From contig JBEKTY010000007.1 in the NCBI GenBank assembly GCA_049515555.1, positions 1-64,000 of the forward strand: 64,000 nucleotides of DNA, in the 5' to 3' direction. Shown in pieces: positions 26,371-34,237 of this stretch (the stretch's first letter is position 1; every line of letters begins with the position of its first letter). A program made the translations under genes and the position numbers. This DNA comes from JBEKTY01 sp049515555 (GTDB lineage: Bacteria > Planctomycetota > Planctomycetia > Pirellulales > Thermoguttaceae). The notes beneath the pieces were generated by a model. That model was given only the letters and a program-made list of their open reading frames with translations. It was not told the DNA's origin and searched no databases.

Positions 26371-26665
26371 CCGCCGCCCAGATGCAGGCGGGGAAGACGC
26401 CCCAGGAACCGTAGGCCGCAATCCCGCACAGGATGCCGTAGTATGATCCGTGTTTGTCTATCCGGCTCACCCCGCTTGCCTGCCTCTCAGCATAGCGTTG
26501 GCAGAATTTCGGAGTCGTCCCATCACCGTTTTCCTTCCCGGTGTCAAGATAATCATGGGGCTGCCAATGCGCAAGGGGTTATCGACAACGACCCGACCGC
26601 CTGCCAAAACCGCTAATTGCCCGGGAACTGCCAAGCGCCAGTCATTCTTGCCGAACGGCGAGAGC
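26371..26665. other. Intergenic region, possible trace of a beta-helix gene
   Basis: No gene is seen. At about 26580-26621 one frame reads GVIDNDPTACQNR then stop, very close to IIDNDSTTCYNQ in the beta-helix remnant at 48421. This may be a scrap of the same gene family. Confidence 0.3.
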
Positions 26666-28279
26666 CTATCGTGCCTTGGCCGCAATTTCCTCGTATACGG
26701 CAAGGGCGCGCTGGTATTCTTGCAGGCTCTCCGGCGGCAACACGCCCTGGTTGCGCAGCAACTCCTCCTTCATCCGGCGGACCAGAAACTGGGCCTCGTC
26801 GCGGCGCGGCCGCAGCGGCTGGCCCGGCACGTCAATATGCACCGGACTGCTGTGCGCGAAACGGATGCGCCCGTCCGTGCGGTCCTCGAAAGCGCGGACC
26901 GCGATCCAACCCGAGCCGTGCAGTTCGACGTTAGCCGACAGCCGGCTTTCGTAGCCGCCGGCTTTCGTCGGGCGGTTGTCGGCCGTCACGCGCTGCACGA
27001 CATGGCCGTTGACGATGATCTCCACCCCGCGCAGCGGCCGGCCTCCGACAGCCAACCCGTTGACGCAATACAGATGCTCTTCGGCAGTCTGCCGGCGGAT
27101 GGTGGCCCCCGGGGGCTGGTCGTCCACCTCCACCATCAGCATTGGCCCGGTGGTGACGAAGCTCCGCCCCTCACGCAAGCCGCGCATCCAGCCGGCGTAG
27201 CTGAAGCCTTCCGGCAAGGAGACGTACACGCGGCCGAACCCCAACGGCACGGGGTGTACGCCCGAGGCGGTTCCCGCCGTCGGACGCAGCCGAAAGCCGC
27301 AGTTCAACAGCGCGTAGTAGGTCTGGAAGCCGTAGTCGATCCAGCCCCATTCGGTAAATCCCCGTTCGTCCTTCTCCAGGTTCATGTAACCGGGCACGGT
27401 GTCCAGCGAAAACTGGGGCAAGCCGAACTCCGTGCGCCACACGTGGTTGTTGGCCAGCTCGAACAGGTCGACGCCCATCACGGGCACCAGCATCAGCGAC
27501 CACGGCCAGGAGTGCTTGTCGAGGTCCAGCAGGGCGCCTTCGCGGCGGGCCTGCGTGGCGATCGGGCCCACCGGCGGCACTCCCGCCTTAAGCGCCGCCT
27601 TGTGCCCCAGGACGAACACCGCCCCCAGCGTGTGCGGCTTGTTGCCCACGTTGAAAATCTCGTACTCGGTGTTGACCGGGTAGATGACGTGCGTGCGGTC
27701 CACGGCGATGGGTTCCGGGCGGACTTGTGCCGGGGGTTTCGGCCCTTCTTCCTGCGGTGAGACGTACGCCTTGCTCACCCAATAGGTCAGCGGCAGGGCC
27801 ACGTTGAGATCCTCCGCCAGGAGCAAGTTGGGCAGCTCGTCCATGGTGCGGTGCACGTGCGTGTCGCCCGAGTACCAGCCGGCGGCCGCCATGTCGATCC
27901 AGCGGGTGAGCGGAATCTTCAGATACACCCGCTCCCCACCTGTGGCCACAGTTCGCTCCGCCGGCAAGTACTCTGTGCCGCGCTCGACGCGCACGCTATA
28001 CCGGCCCGATGGAAGCTGGACTACAAACGGGTGTGCCGAAACGGTGGTGTGCATCTCCACGCTCCGCGATCCGCGGCTCTTGGAATACGCCACGGCCGAG
28101 CCCCGCGGGGACGCCGACTTCACGAAAAACCAGCGGCCGTCCCAGGCTTGGATGTAGATCCTGGCCGGAAGGGCCGCGCCGCTGCGCGCATCCACCACTT
28201 CGCCTTGCAGGGTAGTCTCCCCGGCGGCAACGGAGGCAACGGGCAAGACCAGCAACAGGCTGAGGAGCGTCGTTCCCAT
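26666..28279 (-). CDS. Exported CehA/McbA-like metallohydrolase
   Basis: A 537-residue protein with a Sec signal (TLLSLLLVLPVASVAAGE), a carboxypeptidase-like beta domain (TLQGEVVDARSGAALPARIY) and a PHP-like metallohydrolase domain beginning WYSGDTHVHRTMDE, where Asp-x-His-x-His supplies metal ligands. The end of the domain carries GRSFVTTGPMLMVEVDD, a CehA/McbA signature region. Named relatives cleave esters or carbamates, but planctomycete members are mostly uncharacterised and many sit with HzsA-like genes, as here. The C-terminus is a charged helix (LVRRMKEELLRNQG). Confidence 0.82.
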   Translation of the reverse strand: MGTTLLSLLLVLPVASVAAGETTLQGEVVDARSGAALPARIYIQAWDGRWFFVKSASPRGSAVAYSKSRGSRSVEMHTTVSAHPFVVQLPSGRYSVRVERGTEYLPAERTVATGGERVYLKIPLTRWIDMAAAGWYSGDTHVHRTMDELPNLLLAEDLNVALPLTYWVSKAYVSPQEEGPKPPAQVRPEPIAVDRTHVIYPVNTEYEIFNVGNKPHTLGAVFVLGHKAALKAGVPPVGPIATQARREGALLDLDKHSWPWSLMLVPVMGVDLFELANNHVWRTEFGLPQFSLDTVPGYMNLEKDERGFTEWGWIDYGFQTYYALLNCGFRLRPTAGTASGVHPVPLGFGRVYVSLPEGFSYAGWMRGLREGRSFVTTGPMLMVEVDDQPPGATIRRQTAEEHLYCVNGLAVGGRPLRGVEIIVNGHVVQRVTADNRPTKAGGYESRLSANVELHGSGWIAVRAFEDRTDGRIRFAHSSPVHIDVPGQPLRPRRDEAQFLVRRMKEELLRNQGVLPPESLQEYQRALAVYEEIAAKAR

Positions 28280-28307
28280 GGCTATGCTCGTCGGCAGCAG
28301 ACCGAGT

Positions 28308-29342
28308 TTACTGCTTGCCGCCCGGAAGGGGCGCTGTCCACGTGGCGGCCGTCAGCGGCCGCGGGTTGTTAAACCCGCCGCCGGTGACCACGAGGCGTCC
28401 GGAAATGATGGCCGCGTCCGGAGCGAGCAGCTTCCGGGGCATAGCGCCGACGACGTGCCACGTATTCGCTGTGGGATCGTACTCGAGTAAGTCGCCCACA
28501 ACGTTTCGCGGCGGTTGAGAGCTGTTGCATCGCCCGCCAACGACTAGAATCCGGCCCTTATATACGATTGTGCTCGACTCAAAATGGCTGCGTGCGTCCG
28601 GAAGGCTGGCGATCTTGCTCCATTTGTTCGTGGCCGGATCAAAGCGGTGGCAGGAGTTCACGTCAATCTGCGTGATGTCGTGGCCATGATCGCCGCCGAG
28701 GGCATAAATCTTGCCATCCAGCACCGCCGAGCTTACATGGCCGCGCGGGTCGGGCAAATCAGCTTCGCGCCGCCAGTCTTCTCCCCCTTCGAGCGACAAG
28801 CTCCAGTGATCGCCGGCATTCGTGTCGCGATCGGCCTTGTAGCCGCCGAAGTAATGTAATTTGCGATCGGCCACCGCCAGGCCACCGCCCGCACGCCGCT
28901 GCGGCAGCAGCGGTCCGGCGGTCCAGGTGTCCGAGGCAATGTCGTACTTCCACACTTCAGCGGTGACCGGTCCGGGATGTTTCCCCTTGAAACCGCCGGC
29001 AAACCAAATGGTATTGCCGTCGATGGCCGGATTGAGATGCGTGAGCCGCGTCGGCATGTCTTTCTTCCGCGTCCAGGAGTCGCTCGCCGGATCATAGACG
29101 TCGACCTCGTTCGATGCGCCCAGGTCCTCGGTGAATCCGCCGAACAAGTAGAGCTTGTTATTAACGACGGCGGCCGGCGACTCGACTCGCGCAAAGGGAG
29201 ACGGCGCAGCCTCCTTCCACTCCAAAGTCGGCCAGGCATCGGCCTTGCTGCTCGATTGTGCGGCAGCGGGCTCCGCGGCCCCACCTGTCAAGGGGACGCC
29301 GAGCGCGATGATAACGAGTAACGTGCGATACGTGCAGAACAT
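28308..29342 (-). CDS. Exported Kelch-repeat beta-propeller
   Basis: A 344-residue protein with a Sec signal (RTLLVIIALGVPLTGGAA) and about six Kelch repeats (NNKLYLFGGFTEDLGASNEV, YDPASDSWTRKKDMP, DGKIYALGGDHGH, YKGRILVVGGRC). The ATG at 29342 follows GGGAG by 8-9 bases; a longer frame to 29423 is open but unlikely. Kelch propellers bind proteins or sugars; the role is unknown. It sits 28 bases from the CehA/McbA-like gene on the same strand, so the two may be one operon. Confidence 0.85.
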   Translation of the reverse strand: MFCTYRTLLVIIALGVPLTGGAAEPAAAQSSSKADAWPTLEWKEAAPSPFARVESPAAVVNNKLYLFGGFTEDLGASNEVDVYDPASDSWTRKKDMPTRLTHLNPAIDGNTIWFAGGFKGKHPGPVTAEVWKYDIASDTWTAGPLLPQRRAGGGLAVADRKLHYFGGYKADRDTNAGDHWSLSLEGGEDWRREADLPDPRGHVSSAVLDGKIYALGGDHGHDITQIDVNSCHRFDPATNKWSKIASLPDARSHFESSTIVYKGRILVVGGRCNSSQPPRNVVGDLLEYDPTANTWHVVGAMPRKLLAPDAAIISGRLVVTGGGFNNPRPLTAATWTAPLPGGKQ

Positions 29343-29490
29343 ATTTGCGATCTCCCTTGGGCATGGCAGGCTGGGGATGTTTCCGTCGAAGTGATTGTAC
29401 CCAGGACAGTCCCCAGCGTGCAACCACGGGGAGTTATTCGCCTTTCTCTCTGAGCGGGTCGGGCCAACCCGCTGCCCGTGACTGGGCGCA

Positions 29491-32400
29491 CTACGGCCTC
29501 TCTACCACTGGCGCGGTGGCGACACGGGGCCGGATCGGCAAACGCTCGATGCCCGGAAAACTCGGATCGCCTAACGCGCGAAGCTCCTCCTCGCCGAGGA
29601 AGGGACAACAAGCGTCGACCCAGGCGATCAGCCGCCACAGGCCCAGCGGATCGGCCTTCACCCCGTGGTGCTTGCCGCTGGCGGCCAACTCGACCAGCCG
29701 GCTGGCGGGCGAAAGATACTGCATCGGCCGGAGCGTGGTCAGGCCGCGGGGATCGTTGGGGCCATAGCTACTTTCCACGGGAATGGCCCCGGCAATGCCG
29801 AAGCCGGGCCGACCGCCGCCCACGGGATTGCCCCAACCCGCCGGGCCCACCAAGGTCAGGTACGGCTCCTTGAAGACGTTGTATCCGGGCCGCAGGCGGA
29901 GATCAGGTTCGTCGGGGCCCGGCGCCTTGCCCTGGTGACATGTCACGCAATAGCGATCCAGCACCGGCTGGGCGAAACGCTCGTAGCTGATGCTTTCGGC
30001 GCCCCACGGCGGGGGCGAAAGCTCGGTGGGCGGCCGGTGCATGGCCAGCCCCCCCTGCCGCGGCGGCGCGGTGCTGTGCATCTCGTGACAGCCCACGCAA
30101 CCGCGCCGCTCGCCGGGCATCAGCCCCGAGAAACTCCGCATCGTTTGGAGGCAACGGCGGTCGGCGTCCAGAAGCTGGAAATACAGCGAGCGTCCGGCCG
30201 GGGCCTTGAACGATACCGAGCCGTCGGCCTCGACCGGCACCTCGGAGAGGATTCGCTTCACACCCTCTTCCTGGACGATCGACACGGCCGGCCCGCTGTG
30301 ACGGTAAGTCTTGTTCCACGTCGAGTAGGTCTTGTAGTCCAGTTGGAAGACCCGCAGGTACTTGACCAGGCCGCGGGGCAAATCCGGCACACCCTGGCAC
30401 ACGTCGGCACTGTAGAACACGCCCGGCTCGACCGGCTTACGGTCCTTGCCCGTGCCCGGCCAGGCGACGCAGTCGGGTTGCACCGGCGGCCTCGATCTCG
30501 TCTTGACGGGAATGGCGTGCCACACGTTGTGCCGGCCCTCGTAGATCAGGTCGCGGTTGCCGTGCACGTCCATGAGGTACAGGCGGAACTTGTTGCCCGC
30601 CCCCCGGGCCGAGACGAGAAAATCCTCATCGGAGAGCGGATAGGCCGTCTTGTAGCCGGTGAAGCGGCCCGAGGCGTGGTAGTCGGCGGCCTCCTTGGGG
30701 TCCTCGGGCGGTGTGCCGACTTCCGGCCAGCCCAGGTCGGCGGTAACCTTGGTCAGGCCGTGGGGGAAGTCGCGGCCTTTCTCGGGGTCGATGATGCCCA
30801 GCGAGCCCGACCACCAGTCGTGGTGCGCCACGCCCGAGAACATGACGCGGCGGCTGCCGGGGATCGGCCGCGGCTCGGAGAGATGGTCGGGCCAGACCGA
30901 CTGGTTGCCCCAGAAGTGCGCGGTGCCGGTGCCGTCCTGGTTGGTCGTCCACAGTTTCTGCAAGCGCCACAGCGGCTTGTCGGTGTATTCCCAGCGGGAA
31001 TAGATCACGCGGCCGTCGCTCAGCAAGGCGGGCACGAAGTCCGGCTCGCCGTTGCAACTGATCAGGTAGACGTTCGACCCGTCGGCATCGCAGCGGGCCA
31101 GGATGTACGAGTAGATGAAAGGCCCGCAGCGCACGTACGAGTTGCCACGGGTGGTGGTAAAGAGGATGTGGCCGTCGGGCAGGTAGATCGGGTCGATGTC
31201 GTCGTAGTCGCTCCGCGTAAGCTGCCGCACCGCGGTGCCATCGAGGTTCATCTCGTAAAGGTGAAAGCTCTTCTCGTCCTGGGGTTTGTAGCAGAAGACT
31301 ACCTTGCGGGCGTCGAACGAGAGGTCGGGCCGCCAGAAGGCGCCGGGCTTTTGGGGAGCCAGCTTGCGCAGCCGGCCGCCAGGGTGCAGCCCGTCGAGCA
31401 CCACCAGCCGCCCGCCGGGCACTGCCATGATGCCCATGCGATGGATCGCCTCGTGAAGCGACTCGGGGCCCTGCGGCAGCGGCTGGTCGATGAAAAGCAA
31501 CTGGGTGAAGTCGACCAGGGGGTTCTTCAGCAGGATCTTGCGTTTGACCTGCCGCACTGAGAAATAGAGATCGCGGACCTCGGGGGCCACATCGGCATAG
31601 GCTGTCAGCGGGTCGCTCGTGGGATCGGGCACGTCCAGACCGGCGATCTTTGCCCAGGGGCCGCCGCCATAGGGGGCGGCAATCAGTACGGCCTTCCACG
31701 CCGAGTCGTCCAGGGCGGGCTGCTCCCATTGCGGGCCGGCCTCTTTGCTCACGCGCCAGGAGCCGTCGGAAACTACGGCCCACGCCCGGCCGGTGACGGG
31801 AGTCACCGCCAGGCGGACAATCAGGCCGGCCGGATTCTTCGTCGGGGCCGGCCGGTTCTCCGCCCGCACGGCGAGCACGTTCCGGCCTGGCTTGAGCAGT
31901 TTCGCCACCGAGAAAACGGCTGCCTGCCGCCAGGTGTCGTGGGCGCCCACCCGGACGCCGTTCAAATACACCTCGCAGGCATCGTCGGCCGCGATGCGCA
32001 GCTCGGCCCGGCGGACCTCGGAGGGCAGCTCGAACCGGCGGCGAAAGAAGCGGGTTGCGGCCGGTGCGTCTTCGGTTGGCTTGCCCTCGGGATACCAGAT
32101 CCAGCTCGGCGCCGCGTCGGCAAGGTGGGAAGGCGGCGGGAGGAAGCGATGGCTGTCCTGTTCGCCGATGCCGTCGAGTCGCTTCTTCAGCGACGCTAGC
32201 GCCGCCCGCTCAACGGTCAAGTCTGAGGGCCGCATGTTGCGCGACAACCGGTCGGCCAATTGTTCGGCCCAGGCGATTTCCTTGGCCGCGCGCTCGGCGA
32301 GCGGCTCGCCCATCGCCTGGAACAGCCAGTCGCGGTGCAAGGCGTCCTGGGCCTCGTCGGCAGCCAACGCCGCGGTCTGCGGCGATTGGGCCGCAGCGTG

Positions 32401-32514
32401 CTGGCCGAAGTTCACGGCGACAAACCCCGCGGCGACAATCGCCAGGGATCGGACGAGGGGATGGGCGCTATCGCGCCTGCCGTTGGTCCGCGCTGTTGTC
32501 GAGTGATACGGCAT
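29491..32514 (-). CDS. HzsA-like di-haem beta-propeller protein with galactose-binding-like domain
   Basis: A 1007-residue paralogue of the protein at 23491. After the signal peptide (LAIVAAGFVAVNFGQHAAA) a helical region precedes a galactose-binding-like domain (TRFFRRRFELPSEVRRAEL, DACEVYLNGVRVGAHDTW). The HzsA/TolB-like propeller follows (MNLDGTAVRQLTRSDYDDID, LPDGHILFTTTRG, LSDGRVIYSRWEYTD). Two haem c motifs, CVGCH (806-810) and CVTCH (856-860), are 50 residues apart, almost the same spacing as in the other paralogue. AGGAG lies about 8 bases before the ATG. The accessory N-terminal domain differs from the discoidin of the paralogue. Confidence 0.82.
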   Translation of the reverse strand: MPYHSTTARTNGRRDSAHPLVRSLAIVAAGFVAVNFGQHAAAQSPQTAALAADEAQDALHRDWLFQAMGEPLAERAAKEIAWAEQLADRLSRNMRPSDLTVERAALASLKKRLDGIGEQDSHRFLPPPSHLADAAPSWIWYPEGKPTEDAPAATRFFRRRFELPSEVRRAELRIAADDACEVYLNGVRVGAHDTWRQAAVFSVAKLLKPGRNVLAVRAENRPAPTKNPAGLIVRLAVTPVTGRAWAVVSDGSWRVSKEAGPQWEQPALDDSAWKAVLIAAPYGGGPWAKIAGLDVPDPTSDPLTAYADVAPEVRDLYFSVRQVKRKILLKNPLVDFTQLLFIDQPLPQGPESLHEAIHRMGIMAVPGGRLVVLDGLHPGGRLRKLAPQKPGAFWRPDLSFDARKVVFCYKPQDEKSFHLYEMNLDGTAVRQLTRSDYDDIDPIYLPDGHILFTTTRGNSYVRCGPFIYSYILARCDADGSNVYLISCNGEPDFVPALLSDGRVIYSRWEYTDKPLWRLQKLWTTNQDGTGTAHFWGNQSVWPDHLSEPRPIPGSRRVMFSGVAHHDWWSGSLGIIDPEKGRDFPHGLTKVTADLGWPEVGTPPEDPKEAADYHASGRFTGYKTAYPLSDEDFLVSARGAGNKFRLYLMDVHGNRDLIYEGRHNVWHAIPVKTRSRPPVQPDCVAWPGTGKDRKPVEPGVFYSADVCQGVPDLPRGLVKYLRVFQLDYKTYSTWNKTYRHSGPAVSIVQEEGVKRILSEVPVEADGSVSFKAPAGRSLYFQLLDADRRCLQTMRSFSGLMPGERRGCVGCHEMHSTAPPRQGGLAMHRPPTELSPPPWGAESISYERFAQPVLDRYCVTCHQGKAPGPDEPDLRLRPGYNVFKEPYLTLVGPAGWGNPVGGGRPGFGIAGAIPVESSYGPNDPRGLTTLRPMQYLSPASRLVELAASGKHHGVKADPLGLWRLIAWVDACCPFLGEEELRALGDPSFPGIERLPIRPRVATAPVVERP

Positions 32515-32703
32515 GGTACAACTCCTGGCTTGTTCTCCTCGCGTTTGCGTTTGTGGACCGGGATTTCGGCTCCGGCAGACCGGTTGGGCGGCCAGAGAGT
32601 CTCGAACCGGCCGGGTCCTGCAGCGGGAACCGAACTGTCATTTTCCTTGCCCTGGCTCGCACCGTCAACTACGATTATCGATGGAATCGCGCCTGGACAG
32701 GCC

Positions 32704-32835
32704 GCTCTCCGCCGGTGGCCACGGCGGCTGTACGAGGCGTTGGCGATGGCTGTGCCGGGGATCGTCGCGCACCAGTCGTCGCCAAAGAATGGAGAACTCC
32801 TGGAGGTTCCCAGCTTCGGCAAGAGGCAGGCTTAA
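32704..32835 (+). pseudogene. C-terminal remnant of a Gfo/Idh/MocA gene
   Basis: From 32728 one frame reads LYEALAMAVPGIVAHQSSPK, then NGELLEVPSFGKRQA and TAA at 32833-32835. The intact neighbour (32914-34056) ends YESLGMTAPGIVAHQSALKN, then GEVLDVPSIDKKPA. Just before, in another frame, LSAGGHGG (32704-32727) matches the neighbour's LSAGGHGG. A deletion of about 90 bases and a frameshift explain the join. This is a decayed tandem duplicate. Confidence 0.78.
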
Positions 32836-32913
32836 CAATCACTCCGGGGCGATCTTGCGGTGTGTGCCGCGGTCCGAACCTGGTAGCAACCCGTCAGCAT
32901 TAAGGAGCAAAGC

Positions 32914-34056
32914 ATGGCCGGTAATTCATCTCGTCGCGAGTTTCTGAAGGACTTGGGCGCGGGGGCCGTGGGGGCCGTGGCGGCGGGCAGTGCAGGCCTC
33001 GCCGCGGCCGATAAACCGGCTTCCTCATCCGCGGCGCCCGCCGCCCCGGCGATGTGGAAGCCGGTCTCGGACCGTAAAATCCGCCTGGGTGTGGTAGGGG
33101 GCGGCTTCGGTGCGTCCTTCGATTGGCACCGCCATCCCAACTGCGCCGTAGTGGCCGTCAGCGATCTTCAGACCGGGCGGCGCGACGGCCTGATGAAGGT
33201 CTTCCAGTGCGAGAAGTCCTACGGGTCACTGGAGCAACTCGTGCTGGACGACAAGATCGAGGCGGTTGCCGTCTTCACCGACGCGCCCAGCCACGGCCGC
33301 CACTGCGTCGAGGTGATGAAGCGTGGCAAGCACTGCATTTCAGCCGTGCCCGCCGCGATGAACATCGAGGACTGCCAGAAGCTCAAGGAGATCAAGGAGA
33401 AGACCGGCCTGAAGTACATGATGGCCGAGAGCAGCTACTATCACAGCGCCGTCATACGCGGCCGGAACCTCTATGCCCAGGGCTGCAAGCTCGTATACTC
33501 CGAGGGCCATTACTACCATGACGGAGTGACGCGAATCGACAGTTGGAAGAACTGGCGCTACGCCCTGCCGCCGATGCTTTACCCCACGCACTCCACCGCC
33601 TATTACGTGGGCGTGACGGGCAAGCGGCTGGTCAAGGCTTCATGCCTGGGCTGGCGTGGGGAAGGGGAAGAGTGGCGGAGGAACCAGTACGACAACGCCC
33701 CCTTTGTCAACGAATCGGCGATGTTCTACACTAGCGAGAACACCATGTTCCGCTGCAACGTATTCTGGAAGTGCGACGCGGGCGGCGAGAGCGGCGGACA
33801 CATCTGGGAGACCAGGCCCACGGTGGACGTGCCCTCCAGCGTGCCGCTTCCGCCGTCGCTCTCCGCCGGCGGACATGGCGGGTCAGCCGGGCCGATCGTC
33901 AACGAGTTTGTCATGGCCATCGTCGAGGACCGTGAGCCGGCCATCAACATCTATGAATCGCTGGGAATGACCGCGCCGGGGATCGTCGCGCATCAATCGG
34001 CACTGAAGAACGGCGAAGTCCTGGATGTCCCGAGTATCGATAAGAAACCCGCCTGA
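32914..34056 (+). CDS. Tat-exported Gfo/Idh/MocA family protein lacking the EKP lysine
   Basis: A 380-residue family member with the twin-arginine signal SSRREFLKDLGAG and a clear AAGGAG before the ATG. The Rossmann motif is LGVVGGGFGASFDW. Where the family has EKP, this protein reads ISAVPAAMN (HCISAVPAAMNIEDC), so the conserved lysine is missing and classic oxidoreductase chemistry is doubtful. MMAESSYYHSAVI and GHYYHDGVTRIDSWKNWRY are its substrate-domain signatures. A C-terminal fragment of a paralogue lies directly upstream. Confidence 0.85.
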   Translation: MAGNSSRREFLKDLGAGAVGAVAAGSAGLAAADKPASSSAAPAAPAMWKPVSDRKIRLGVVGGGFGASFDWHRHPNCAVVAVSDLQTGRRDGLMKVFQCEKSYGSLEQLVLDDKIEAVAVFTDAPSHGRHCVEVMKRGKHCISAVPAAMNIEDCQKLKEIKEKTGLKYMMAESSYYHSAVIRGRNLYAQGCKLVYSEGHYYHDGVTRIDSWKNWRYALPPMLYPTHSTAYYVGVTGKRLVKASCLGWRGEGEEWRRNQYDNAPFVNESAMFYTSENTMFRCNVFWKCDAGGESGGHIWETRPTVDVPSSVPLPPSLSAGGHGGSAGPIVNEFVMAIVEDREPAINIYESLGMTAPGIVAHQSALKNGEVLDVPSIDKKPA

Positions 34057-34237
34057 CGGCATACGGTGAAATTGCTGTGCACCGTGAAAAGACGGCGATT
34101 TGTAGCGGGGGAGGTTCCCACCCGGCGGCAGGTCACTCCAGCCGGAAGCAATCGGAACAAGTGGGAAATATCGGGTTAGGCTGAGTCCAGCGTGGACTGG
34201 ACCTTGAACGGCTACTCTTTTGACACAACAGCAGACC

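Noticed and set aside
26450..27760. 436-codon open frame on the plus strand
   Set aside because: It is antisense to the CehA/McbA-like gene, which has a signal peptide and the metal-ligand motif. The plus-strand frame has no recognisable features.
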